NCBI GenBank assembly: GCA_016792845.1
Contig: JAEUKH010000033.1
Span: forward strand, 1-64,000
Reading direction: 5' to 3'
Source of the DNA: Myxococcales bacterium
Lineage (GTDB): Bacteria; Myxococcota_A; Polyangia; Polyangiales; Ga0077539
Length of the DNA: 64,000 nt
Shown here: positions 19,133-27,684 of the stretch, piece after piece
How the letters are laid out: the number at the start of each line of letters is the position of its first letter
How positions within the stretch are numbered: the stretch's first letter is position 1
The notes under the pieces: model-generated
Database searches by the model: none
What the model was told of the DNA's origin: nothing
What the model saw: only the letters and a program-made list of their open reading frames with translations
Made by a program: the position numbers and the translations under genes

Positions 19133-20572
19133 TTAGCGCAGCCTGATCCACACCGCGAGGGCCACCGCGAGGGCCAGCATTGCGCCCGCGCTCACCCACG
19201 CCCACGGCGGAATGGCGGCCGCGTCGGGCTCGACCCGGGTCGGCGCGGCATCGAGCCGTTGGGTGCGCGTGCCCGGCGTCGGGGGCGTCGGCTCGGGGGC
19301 GCTCGGGGGCGTGGCGGCCTCTTCGGCGGCGGTGCGGGCGTGCCAGGCCGAGGCCGCGCGGGCCAGGGCTTCGACGTCGGCGTTGAGCTGAAATGTCGAC
19401 GAGAGGTCGATGGTCATCTCGCTCTCGCGTTCGACGCTCCGGGTGAGGAGGGCCATCTCGTCTTCGTTGAGCGTGTGCTGGAGCTCCGCGCTCTGGAGCG
19501 CGTCGAGGAGCGTCGGCTCGGGGTCGTTCAGCGGGTCGCCGAGGGTCGCGATGGAGCCCGTGGGCGTGTCGGGCAGCGCTTCGAGCACCGCGGCGATGTG
19601 CTCGGCCTTCAACGGCAGCGTGAGCGACTCGCGGTTGTCGCGGCCCATCGCGTCGAGGGGCGGGAGCTCGAGGGCTTGCGGCAAGGCCGCGGGCGCGGGG
19701 GCGATGCGCGAGAGGTCGGGGGCCGAGGCGGGCGCGCCTGCGGCGGGGGCCGGGGGGCGCATCGAGCGCGGCGCGTCCCAGCAGGGGGCGAGCACGGCGA
19801 GGAGCTTTTCGACCGACGAGAGCCGAGCCGAGGGGCTCGAGCGGGTCACCCTGAGGAGCACGCTCCAGAGCGCGTCGGGCACCTCGGGGCGGCGCCGATA
19901 CCCGGCGATGCCGTCGCGGGTCGAGCCTCGGTCGGCGAGCATTTCGAGCAAGAGGAGCCCCAACGCGAAGACGTCGGTGAGCACCGTGGGGGCCTCGGCG
20001 GCGTGCTGCTCGGGCGCGAGGCAGAGGGCGGTGCGGGCGCGGCCGGGCTCGGGTCGGTGGAAGTCGACCTCGCCGAAGAGGCCGCCGTCGATGACCCAGG
20101 GCGCGGGCCCCGCGGGCCCCTCGAAGATCAGCACCGTGGCGGGGCAGACCAGGCCGTGCACGAAGGGCGTCTTCTCGGCGTGTCCGGCCATCACCGCGGC
20201 GGCGCTGCGCTCGAAGGTGCGGCGCATGAACGCGAGGTCTCGCGGCGCCTCGGGGCTCGCGTCGAGCAGTGACCCGAGCGAGGGCGCGTCGGTGTGCTCG
20301 TAGACGACGAAGCCGCGCTCGGCGAAGACGCCCTCGTCAATGATCGAGAGCGCGTGGGGGTGACGAAAGCCCCTGGCCGCGCGCAAATTGCGCTGGAGCG
20401 CCCTCGGGAGCCGGACGAGCTTCTCGACCCGCCGCAGGCTCTTCACCGTGACCCGCCGATCGCCGAAGTGACGGTCGGTGGCGCGCCACGCCTCGCCGAG
20501 CCCGTGGTCATCGCGCGGGCCGACGAGCGTGTAGCGCTCGGAGATCAGCGCCCCTGGCTCCCAACTCTGCAT
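19133..20572 (-). CDS. tail-anchored pseudokinase (Ser/Thr kinase-like)
   Basis: The ATG at 20572 is used; the longer frame begins at a TTG. The 479-residue protein has a kinase-like fold: the VTVKSL strand keeps the ATP-site Lys44, LAPEQ (185-189) stands for APE and TDVFALGLLLLEML (199-212) is a good F-helix. The catalytic loop reads VHGLVCPATVL where HRDLKPxN is expected, so the catalytic Asp and Asn are lost, and the DFG position reads IDGGLF. Residues 250-450 are a low-complexity linker and the last 20 residues form a membrane helix ending WIRLR. It is the last gene of the T6SS cargo module, 30 bp after the PAAR-S41 gene. Role unknown: signalling scaffold, regulator or immunity are possible. 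Confidence 0.75.
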   Translation of the reverse strand: MQSWEPGALISERYTLVGPRDDHGLGEAWRATDRHFGDRRVTVKSLRRVEKLVRLPRALQRNLRAARGFRHPHALSIIDEGVFAERGFVVYEHTDAPSLGSLLDASPEAPRDLAFMRRTFERSAAAVMAGHAEKTPFVHGLVCPATVLIFEGPAGPAPWVIDGGLFGEVDFHRPEPGRARTALCLAPEQHAAEAPTVLTDVFALGLLLLEMLADRGSTRDGIAGYRRRPEVPDALWSVLLRVTRSSPSARLSSVEKLLAVLAPCWDAPRSMRPPAPAAGAPASAPDLSRIAPAPAALPQALELPPLDAMGRDNRESLTLPLKAEHIAAVLEALPDTPTGSIATLGDPLNDPEPTLLDALQSAELQHTLNEDEMALLTRSVERESEMTIDLSSTFQLNADVEALARAASAWHARTAAEEAATPPSAPEPTPPTPGTRTQRLDAAPTRVEPDAAAIPPWAWVSAGAMLALAVALAVWIRLR

Positions 20573-20602
20573 GGGGTCAGTGAATCGCAACCCGCGGCGC
20601 GG

Positions 20603-21559
20603 TCAAGGATTTGACCCCTCGCAGAGCATCGCCGCGAGGGCCGCGAGGGCGTGTGCAACGGCCTGCGCATCGTTCGGGTCGAGGCTGAGATCGGGCGCAA
20701 CACGCGTGAAGGGCCGCCCGTCGGGGAGCCGCCAGCGGGCCTCGGGCGCGCTCGCACCGGCGGCGTCGTGACGGTCGACGCGGCTCTTGCCGTAGGTCGC
20801 CGCGCCGACGACGATGGCCCGCTGGTGGTGCTGCAAGGTCGCCGCGAAGAGCTCGGCCGCCGAGGCGGTGAGACCGTCGGTGAGCAGAAAGAGCGGCGCG
20901 GTGAGGGGGCCGGTGACGCCGACCCGTCGTCGCTCGGCGCCGACCGCTGTGTCGAGCACCGTGAGGCACGCGCCCGCAGGGAGGAACAGCGCCGCCGCGT
21001 CGAGGGCCGCGTCGAGGGCGCCGCCTGGGTTGCCGCGGAGGTCGATCAGCCAGGGGCCCGGGGTGCTGTGCCGGGCGGCCCTCAGCGCCCCAACCGTGGC
21101 GTCGTCGAAGCGTGAGAGGGGTACGACCGCCACGCCCCCGATCAGGCCGCTGATGGTGCCCTCTCGGGGCGGCAACGGGCCTTCGCTAAACAGCACCGTG
21201 GTGACGCTCGGCACGGTGACCGACCCGACGGCGTTGGCGCCGTTCTGGGTTGTGGTCGAGGTGAGGCGCACGGCCGGGACGCCGTCGATGTAGACCGCGG
21301 GGTCGCCCGAGGTGAAGCTCGCCTTGCCGCGGTTGGCCGAGCTGGTGCCGGCCTCGTCGCCGTTGCTCGACGCCACGCTCGTGAGGAGGGTCATGGCGTT
21401 CATCATCGAGACCTTGACGGTCTCTGAGCAGCCCGTGGCCTGGGCGTTCATGGCGTCGTTGGTGTAGGGGATCGGGTCAGCCCCGGACGCGGCGGGGGTG
21501 AGGCACACGTCAGGCGTCGCGATCGCGTCGCCGACGCCGCGGTTGGCGGCGGTCATCAT
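20603..21559 (-). CDS. PAAR-like (DUF4150) protein fused to an S41 serine protease; putative T6SS effector
   Basis: Residues 1-118 match the DUF4150 PAAR-like domain: TPDVCLTPAASGADPIPYTN, NGDEAGTSSANRGKASF, VPAVRLTSTTTQNGAN. Such proteins cap the VgrG spike and carry C-terminal cargo. Residues 135-270 are an S41 (C-terminal processing peptidase) core: GVAVVPLSRF, IDLRGNPGG (172-180), then TDGLTASAAELFAATLQHH and VVGAATYGK. Ser233 and Lys258 are 25 residues apart, the spacing of E. coli Prc Ser430/Lys455. There is no signal peptide, PDZ domain or membrane helix, unlike housekeeping CtpA/Prc enzymes, which fits delivery by the spike. It lies 24 bp after the DUF3540 gene in the VgrG operon. The effector role is inferred. 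Confidence 0.85.
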   Translation of the reverse strand: MMTAANRGVGDAIATPDVCLTPAASGADPIPYTNDAMNAQATGCSETVKVSMMNAMTLLTSVASSNGDEAGTSSANRGKASFTSGDPAVYIDGVPAVRLTSTTTQNGANAVGSVTVPSVTTVLFSEGPLPPREGTISGLIGGVAVVPLSRFDDATVGALRAARHSTPGPWLIDLRGNPGGALDAALDAAALFLPAGACLTVLDTAVGAERRRVGVTGPLTAPLFLLTDGLTASAAELFAATLQHHQRAIVVGAATYGKSRVDRHDAAGASAPEARWRLPDGRPFTRVAPDLSLDPNDAQAVAHALAALAAMLCEGSNP

Positions 21560-21583
21560 GGGCGGGGGGCTCCGTAGGCTGTG

Positions 21584-22138
21584 TCAACCAAGGTGAATGG
21601 CCTTGCCGTTGAGGACGAGCTTCTCGTCGGTGAGCACCGTGGCGGCCTTGCTCTGTTGCAGGCTGTGCCCGCGCACGAGGGTGTGGAGCGTGCCTGCGTG
21701 GGTGTGCAAGAGCTCTGAGACCCGCTGATGGAGGCTCCGCGCGTGGAGGTTGGCGCGCTCGGTGACGAGCTCCCAAACGGCGCTCCGGAGGCTGACCTCG
21801 GGGGCTTCGAGGCGGATGCCCTGGTGGCCCTCGATGGCGACGGTGCTCTCGCGGCTCCGCAGCGTGAGGGGCCCGCGGGCCTCGACGTGGGTGTGGCCGC
21901 GGCCGTCGATCACGCCGATGACCCACGCGGCGTCGTCGTCGTCGATCACGAGCAGCACGTCACCCGCCACGGGCTCGTAGCGCATGGGCATCGCGAGGCG
22001 GGCCTCGCGCACCACGCCATCGCGGGCGCGCTCCACCGTCACCCGCTCGGCATCGAGCACCGCGCGCACCGTGGCGGGGCCGAGCCGAGGAGACGCGACG
22101 GTCGACGAGACGGGCAGACGGGCGACGGCGTTCGACAT
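21584..22138 (-). CDS. DUF3540 family protein (T6SS-associated)
   Basis: The ATG at 22138 gives 184 residues; the open frame upstream is out-of-frame shadow of the pentapeptide gene. The sequence has an N-terminal beta-rich part (LGPATVRAVLDAERVTVERA, then YEPVAGDVLLVIDDDDAAWV) and a region with gp5/OB-like strands (VEARGPLTLRS, GIRLEAPEVSLRS). It ends with a helical region and LTDEKLVLNGKAIHLG. DUF3540 genes are typically found beside DUF2169, pentapeptide and DUF4150 genes in vgrG loci. The exact role is not known; loading or structural support of the PAAR-like effector is an inference from location. Confidence 0.8.
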   Translation of the reverse strand: MSNAVARLPVSSTVASPRLGPATVRAVLDAERVTVERARDGVVREARLAMPMRYEPVAGDVLLVIDDDDAAWVIGVIDGRGHTHVEARGPLTLRSRESTVAIEGHQGIRLEAPEVSLRSAVWELVTERANLHARSLHQRVSELLHTHAGTLHTLVRGHSLQQSKAATVLTDEKLVLNGKAIHLG

Positions 22139-22142
22139 GGGA

Positions 22143-23876
22143 TCAGCCTTCGGGTGTGTTGTTGAGGGTGTCAACGAGGTGCTTCGGCGGCGCCCAGGCC
22201 TCGGCTTCGAGGCGCTCGAGCTGGTCGCGGGTGAGGCCCCGGGTCGAAGCCCCGTCGTAGAGCGCCCCCGCGTCGCGGACGTGGTGAAAGACTGCGCGGT
22301 CGAGCACCGCGTCAGAGAAGACCGCCCCGTCGAGGGTCGCGTGCGAGAAGTCAGCGTCGCGGAGCAGCGCCCCGACCAGCGAGGCCCCGGTGAGGGTCGC
22401 GTGACGCCAGAGCGTGCCAACGCCCGAGACGCCCCCGAGGTCGCTCTCGCGCAATGTTGACATTGTGAACATCGCGCGGTCGACGGTGGCGCGGCCGAAG
22501 CGGGTGTGGGTGAGGTCGGCGTGGCTGAAGTCGACGCCGCGGGCCTGGGCGCCGGTGAGGGTAGCGCGGGTGAGGGCGGCGTGGCTGGCCTTGGCGAAGG
22601 TCATGACGGCGTCGTCGAGGGAGGCCCCGACCATCGAGGCGCGGGTGAAGTCTGCGCCGCTGAGGTCGCAGCGCTTGAGCGAGACGCCGTCGAGCCGGGC
22701 GTCTACGAACGAGCAGCGCCGAAGGCTGAGGCCCTCAAGGTCGAGACCGCGCAGGTCGAGGCCGTCGAAGTCGATGCCGCGAAGCCGCGCGCCGCGCAAA
22801 GAGACGGCTTCGAGGGGCGAGTCGCTGAGGCCCGTGTCGAGCAGCGAGGCGCCGTCGAGGTAGACGCCGCGGAGGGGCGAGCCGATGAGCTGGCAGCGCT
22901 CGAAGGTGACCTCGTTGAGCCGCGCGCCGTCGAGGCGAGACGCGCTGAAGGTGGCGCTCGAGAGCTGCGCGCGAGAGAGCGTCGCGGCCGAGAGGTCGCA
23001 GCCCTGGAAGCTCGTCGCCGCGCCCCGGGCCCCGGTGAAGTCGGCGCCGCGGAGGGAGCAGTTCAAGAAGGCCGTCATGGTGAGGTCGCAGCCGGCGAAG
23101 CTGTGACGGTCGAGGGTGAGCCCTTCGAAGACGGCGTGGGTGAGGCTGAAGCCCTGCCAGCGGCGCCCGCCCGGCGGTGCCTCGGGCGGAGGCGCGGGGT
23201 CGAGGGCGGCCCTGACAAAGCGCGCGCCAGAGAGGGCCTGCGGGAGCGTCGCGTCGACGAGATCGGTGCCGAGAAAGAGGGCCCCTTCGAGCTGAGCCTC
23301 GTCGAGGGCGGCGCCGCCGAGCGAGGCCTGCGAGAAGTCTCCCTCTTGATGGACCGAGCGCCCGAACCGCGCCCCGGTGAGGGTCGACCCCACGAACGAG
23401 CACTTCACCAGCGTGACCTCGCCGAGGCGCAAACCCTGCAGCGCGCACCGCACGAATTGAACCCCTTCGAGGCGCCCCGCTCGAAACTCAAGGCCCTCGG
23501 CCCGCACCCCGAGGAGCCGGGCGCCCTTCAGCTGCGCCGCGCCGAGCGAGGCCCCCGCGGCGTCGAGGTCGGCGAGGAGGGCGCCTTCGAGCGACGCGCC
23601 GTCGAGGCTCGACCCGACGAGCGAGACCCGCGCGAGCTGCGCGCCCGTGAGCCGGGCCCCGTCGAGCCTGGCGTCCTTGAGCGAGCCCTCGAGCACATGC
23701 GCGCCCTCCATCGATGCGCCCACGAGCGAGGCCGCGTCGAGCCTCACCCGGAGCAGCGTCGCGCCGCCGAGCCGGGCCCCGTCGAGGCGGGCCCCCGCGA
23801 GGTCGAGGTCGACGAGCGTCGCGCCCTCAAGGCTCCCGTCGAGGGCGCGTTGCAGAACCTCTTGGGCGGTGATCAT
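22143..23876 (-). CDS. pentapeptide repeat protein (T6SS cargo locus)
   Basis: The 577-residue protein is almost entirely pentapeptide repeats of the A(D/N)LXX kind (LAGARLDGARLGGATLLRV and so on), which fold as a right-handed quadrilateral beta-helix rod. There are no obvious membrane segments or enzyme motifs. The ATG at 23876 overlaps the stop of the upstream DUF2169 gene by 4 bases (ATGA), so translation is coupled. Two pentapeptide proteins in succession after VgrG suggest a structural or adaptor role in assembling or loading the spike complex; a DNA-mimic role as in MfpA is an alternative not supported by context. Confidence 0.88.
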   Translation of the reverse strand: MITAQEVLQRALDGSLEGATLVDLDLAGARLDGARLGGATLLRVRLDAASLVGASMEGAHVLEGSLKDARLDGARLTGAQLARVSLVGSSLDGASLEGALLADLDAAGASLGAAQLKGARLLGVRAEGLEFRAGRLEGVQFVRCALQGLRLGEVTLVKCSFVGSTLTGARFGRSVHQEGDFSQASLGGAALDEAQLEGALFLGTDLVDATLPQALSGARFVRAALDPAPPPEAPPGGRRWQGFSLTHAVFEGLTLDRHSFAGCDLTMTAFLNCSLRGADFTGARGAATSFQGCDLSAATLSRAQLSSATFSASRLDGARLNEVTFERCQLIGSPLRGVYLDGASLLDTGLSDSPLEAVSLRGARLRGIDFDGLDLRGLDLEGLSLRRCSFVDARLDGVSLKRCDLSGADFTRASMVGASLDDAVMTFAKASHAALTRATLTGAQARGVDFSHADLTHTRFGRATVDRAMFTMSTLRESDLGGVSGVGTLWRHATLTGASLVGALLRDADFSHATLDGAVFSDAVLDRAVFHHVRDAGALYDGASTRGLTRDQLERLEAEAWAPPKHLVDTLNNTPEG

Positions 23877-26275
23877 CGTCGCTCCGGGTCGAGCGTCGAG
23901 GCGTAGAGCTTCGCGTCGAGAAAGTCGGTGTCGCGCCCCGCGGCCTCGCGGAGGTCAGCGCCGTAAAGGCTCGCGCGCCGAAAGCTGGCGCCGTCGAGGG
24001 CGCTGTGGGCCAGCGACGCCTCGAAAAAATTGCAGTCGTCGAGCGTCGCGCCGCGCAGCGAGGCGTGCTCGAAGCGGGCCTCGGCGAAATCGGCGCCCGC
24101 GGCGCGGAGGTGGTCAAAGACGCCCTCGTGCCCGAGGCACCGTCGTAGCCGCGCGAGTCGAAAGTCTGCCCTGGCGAAGCGCCCCTCGCTGAGGTTCGCC
24201 CGGCTCAGCTCGGCCTGTCGAAACACCGCGTCGCCGGCCTTCACCGCGACGAGCCGCGCGTTGACGAGGGCGGCCCGGGTGAAGCGCGCGGCCTCAAGGG
24301 TGGCGCCCTCGAAGCTCGTCGACCGCAGGGTGGCGCCTTCGAAGCGCGCGCCTGCGAGATTGGCGCCGCTGAAATCGCTGCGGGTGAAGTGCGCCTCGGC
24401 GGCGATCAGCGCGGGCGCGTCGACCGACAGCATCGCCACGTAGTCGCCCCGGGCCCCGACGAAGCGAGCCCCTCTCAGTTGGGCCTCGCCGAAGTGCGCG
24501 CCGTCGAGCCGGGCGTCGGTGAAGTCGGCCTCGTGGGCTACGAGACGCTGGGCGTTGAGCTGCGTGAGCCGCGCGCCGCGGAGGCTCGCCCCGCTGAGGT
24601 CGGCCTCGTAGAACACCGCGCGGTGGAGCGAGGCTCCGTCGAGGACGGCGCCGCGCAGCGAGGCCCGGGTGAACACCGCGCCGTCGAGGGTGGCCCCGCG
24701 CAGGTCGACGCCGTCGAGCCGGGCGTCGGTGAAGTCGCGCTCGAAGAGGTTCGCACCGGGGCCCGGGGCCTCGGTCGAGAGCGGGCCCGGCGGCGTGTAC
24801 TCGGGGTCGAGCTGGCGCCACGCGGGCGCATCGACCAAGGCCTCCAAGGGCCCGAGCGCCGCGTCAGAGAGGGCCGCGTCTCGCGCCTGCGCCTCGGCCT
24901 TCAAGCGCTCGACCTGCGCGAGCATCGCGCGCACCTTGGCCCTCAGCCTGAGGTCGGGCAGGGCGCCCGGTCGCAGGGGCAGGGCGAGGGGCGCCTCGGG
25001 CGGCCCGGGGGCAGCCTCGGTGAGCGGGGTGGCCGCAGACGACGGAGCCGCCGCGGCGGCCGCTTCGGTGTCGCGGAGGGCGCCGTCGAGGGCCGCGGCC
25101 TCGCGCGGGGTGAGCGCCGCGCGGGCGCCCTTCAGCGTCGCAGACTGCGGGTCGTTGGCCGACGGGGGCGCCTTGAGGAGGTGCAGCGCGCGCTCGGCCT
25201 CGTCGGGCGGGAGCGCGCCCCGCAGCGTCGCCTCGACGCCCAGTGGATCTGCGCGAAGTGCTTGAATTTCTTCGAGAAACGAGCTCGCCGGGGCGAGAGC
25301 CTGGCCCGCCGCGTGGTGCTTGAGGAGCATCACCGTGAGGCCGCGCAGGCGCGGGTCGGCGACCGGCGTGTGACCGCGCCAGGTGAGGGTCACCCGGAGG
25401 GCGTCGGGCTCGAAGAGCACGGTGTCGAGGGTGAGCGGCAGCGCGCGCAGCCCCTCGTCGGCGACCTCGAAGATGGCGCGAAAGCCGAGCCCCGGGAGCC
25501 TGCCTTCGAGGAGCGGCCGTTCGGGGTGGAGGTTCTGAAGCGCGAAGGGCTCGTCGCCCCGGAGCGGCGTCTCGAGCCATTGATCTTCGGGCGCGCATTG
25601 AAAATAGCGCGGGTCGAAATCGTCGGCGTATCCGGCGCCGCCCGCGGCCCGCCATCGAGCGCCGTAGGCGCGCCCGAGGTGACGTGCCCTCGGCCACCAC
25701 GCAGGGTTTCGCGGGGCGAAGCAGGCCGCGGGGGTGCCCGGGTCTCGCCCCGAGAGCGGCGCCTCGGGGGCCTCAAGGTTCGGCGCCACGAGGCCGTCGA
25801 GCCCGACCCCGACGGGGTTGTCGCGGAAGCTCGAACCACCCCAGGCGCGAGACCACACCAGGGGCATCGAGACGAAGGGCTCGGGGGCCGAGAGCGCCGC
25901 GTCGGCGCGTCGATCGGAGTACGCCCGCGGGCCCACCACGCGGAGCGATTTTGACCACCCGCCGAGGCTGACGCGTACGGGGCATTGCGGCGTGGCGCGC
26001 CCCCCCGGGGCCCAACAGCGCCCCTCGACGAGCACCTCGGCGAAGGGCTTCTCGAAGGCGAAATCGTCGACCCCCCGAGGCGCCCCGCGGCGGTCGAGGT
26101 CGGCCTCGTCGTAGCGCTCGCTTGAGAGGGCGCCCTGTTCTTCGTCGAGGCTGAGGGCGCCGTCGGCGCCGAGGGTGAAGCGGCCCCGCACGACGACGCT
26201 CGCGAAGCGCTTGCCGGGGCCACGGAGCACCGGTCGAACCGCGAAGAGGACTGGCAACGAGCGGCGGATGATCAC
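23873..26275 (-). CDS. DUF2169 adaptor/chaperone with C-terminal pentapeptide repeats
   Basis: The GTG at 26275 follows the previous stop by 2 bases. The 800-residue protein begins with a DUF2169 domain (about 1-320): VVVRGRFTLGADGALSL, VLVEGRCWAPGG, SMPLVWSRAWGGSSFRDNP and FDPRYFQCAPEDQ. A Pro/Ala/Arg-rich helical linker (about 330-490) leads to pentapeptide repeats (about 510-800: LFERDFTDARLDGVDLRGA). DUF2169 proteins next to PAAR and VgrG genes have been shown in Agrobacterium to act as adaptors that dock effectors on the spike. Here it probably recruits the PAAR-S41 protein. Start and domain calls are firm; the partner is inferred. Confidence 0.88.
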   Translation of the reverse strand: MIIRRSLPVLFAVRPVLRGPGKRFASVVVRGRFTLGADGALSLDEEQGALSSERYDEADLDRRGAPRGVDDFAFEKPFAEVLVEGRCWAPGGRATPQCPVRVSLGGWSKSLRVVGPRAYSDRRADAALSAPEPFVSMPLVWSRAWGGSSFRDNPVGVGLDGLVAPNLEAPEAPLSGRDPGTPAACFAPRNPAWWPRARHLGRAYGARWRAAGGAGYADDFDPRYFQCAPEDQWLETPLRGDEPFALQNLHPERPLLEGRLPGLGFRAIFEVADEGLRALPLTLDTVLFEPDALRVTLTWRGHTPVADPRLRGLTVMLLKHHAAGQALAPASSFLEEIQALRADPLGVEATLRGALPPDEAERALHLLKAPPSANDPQSATLKGARAALTPREAAALDGALRDTEAAAAAAPSSAATPLTEAAPGPPEAPLALPLRPGALPDLRLRAKVRAMLAQVERLKAEAQARDAALSDAALGPLEALVDAPAWRQLDPEYTPPGPLSTEAPGPGANLFERDFTDARLDGVDLRGATLDGAVFTRASLRGAVLDGASLHRAVFYEADLSGASLRGARLTQLNAQRLVAHEADFTDARLDGAHFGEAQLRGARFVGARGDYVAMLSVDAPALIAAEAHFTRSDFSGANLAGARFEGATLRSTSFEGATLEAARFTRAALVNARLVAVKAGDAVFRQAELSRANLSEGRFARADFRLARLRRCLGHEGVFDHLRAAGADFAEARFEHASLRGATLDDCNFFEASLAHSALDGASFRRASLYGADLREAAGRDTDFLDAKLYASTLDPERR

Positions 26276-26277
26276 GG

Positions 26278-27675
26278 CTACTCGACGGTGTTGCCGAGCG
26301 ACACCTTGGGGCTCGTGACGGTGTACGAGGTGCCGACCTTCTTGATGCCTGGGATGACAATCTCGGTCGAGATGCCTGCGGTGATGCCGATCTTCGCGCC
26401 TGCCTTGATGTCGGTGAACGAGCCCACCCCGATGTCGGTGAACACGCCCGCCTTGAGGGCCGTCACGGCGCCGACGAAGAGGTCGGTGAGCATGGTCATG
26501 GTGAGGCTCACCGCCTGCGGCACCATCACGACGTCGAGCTCGGCCCCGGCGAGGATCTTGGCGTCGAGCAGGCTCCCCCCGGTGGTGACGTTGGTGATGC
26601 TGGTGGCGTTGACGTTCTCTTGGAGCGTGGTGGTGACGTTGGTCTGGTTCAGCACGGCGGCCGCCGAGAAGGTCTCGGTGCTGAGCCCGCCGACCACCGT
26701 GGTGGCGATGTTCGAGATGCCGATGTTGGTCATCGACTGGACGCCGCCGTAGTTTTCGAGCCGCGTGACGTTGTCGCTCTTGACGTTCTCGACGATGGCC
26801 ACCGCGTGGGTGGCGGTCGAGATATTGACCGCGTTGGTGAGGCTCAGCATCTCGACCGCGAAGGTCTCGTCGCGCATCACCAGCACGGGCCGCTTGAACG
26901 AGCCCGTGTAGCTCTCGATGCGCGCGGCCCAGGTCTTCTCGGTGATGTCAGGGCACTCGCTCGCGTCGTCTTCGTTGCCCACCTCGCTGCTCTGGGCGGT
27001 GCCTCGAAAATAGCTGTGCTGCTCGCCCGTGAAGCGATCATAGACGCGGCCGTTGTGGGTCTTGGTGGTGGTCCAAAACCCTTCGTCGTCGTAGCGGACT
27101 TCGGTGGTGTCGACCTCGGCCAGGTTCGCCCCCAGCCCGCGCGAGACGCCGCCCGAGAAGTCGAAGCCTGAGCCCTCTCCCGGCGAGAGGTTCGCGTCGC
27201 TGTCGAGGCTCCCTTGGCGCCCAAGCACGAGGAGCTTGTAATTGCCACGGATGACCTCGATCTTGTCGCCGCGCGTGGTCGAGATCCGGTTGCCGTCAGA
27301 GTGGTCGCGCCAGCCGCCGCGGGTGAAGAGCTTCGCCGTCTCGGCGCTCCGCGCGGCGGGTGTGAGGTGGTTGGTGTGGCCGCCCCAGTCTCGCGCGTCG
27401 TCTTGAAAGATCACCGGGCCGTTGTCGAAATTGCTCTCCCAGATGTGGTCTTCGCCGCCCGAGTGGTCGAGCCCGCGCACCGCCGCGAGCACCGCGAGGT
27501 CGGTGCCGAGATGCTTGAGCTGCGCCACCGCGGGGGCCTCGGCGGTGGGCGCCACCGCGGCCTCGCCCGGGTCGCTGACGCCGAGCCGGAGGTACGACCC
27601 GCGACCGGCGTGGTCGTAGTCGGGCACCTCGATCTTGAGAAACTTCCCAGCGACGGTGTCGTTCGGGTCGGGCAT
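26278..27675 (-). CDS. VgrG-associated spike extension protein (C-terminal half of a split VgrG?)
   Basis: The 465-residue product has no signal peptide. Its start MPDPNDTVAGKFLKI is followed by YLRLGVSDPGEAA, a stretch usually found inside VgrG proteins just past the gp5 OB fold. Next comes a region with VAVLAAVRGLDHSGGEDHIWE and HNGRVYDRFTGEQHSYFRG. The last 170 residues are beta-rich with repeated Thr/Val/Asn strands, as in gp5 needle-like beta-helices. The frame continues directly from VgrG across one TGA and three codons, and GAGG lies 7 bases before the ATG, so separate initiation is plausible. It may assemble with VgrG as a trimeric needle. Confidence 0.75.
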   Translation of the reverse strand: MPDPNDTVAGKFLKIEVPDYDHAGRGSYLRLGVSDPGEAAVAPTAEAPAVAQLKHLGTDLAVLAAVRGLDHSGGEDHIWESNFDNGPVIFQDDARDWGGHTNHLTPAARSAETAKLFTRGGWRDHSDGNRISTTRGDKIEVIRGNYKLLVLGRQGSLDSDANLSPGEGSGFDFSGGVSRGLGANLAEVDTTEVRYDDEGFWTTTKTHNGRVYDRFTGEQHSYFRGTAQSSEVGNEDDASECPDITEKTWAARIESYTGSFKRPVLVMRDETFAVEMLSLTNAVNISTATHAVAIVENVKSDNVTRLENYGGVQSMTNIGISNIATTVVGGLSTETFSAAAVLNQTNVTTTLQENVNATSITNVTTGGSLLDAKILAGAELDVVMVPQAVSLTMTMLTDLFVGAVTALKAGVFTDIGVGSFTDIKAGAKIGITAGISTEIVIPGIKKVGTSYTVTSPKVSLGNTVE

Positions 27676-27684
27676 CGGCGGGCC

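Noticed and set aside
17343..19205. 620-residue minus-strand frame over the second M16 gene
   Set aside because: No domain, Arg/His/Pro-rich; antisense to a coupled M16 pair.
22139..22420. N-terminal extension of the DUF3540 reading frame
   Set aside because: Ser/Arg/Thr-rich shadow of the pentapeptide gene; the ATG at 22138 fits the family.
22506..25954. Long plus-strand frames antisense to the pentapeptide genes
   Set aside because: They mirror pentapeptide repeats and have a Glu/Arg/Ala pattern with no family; true repeats are on the minus strand.
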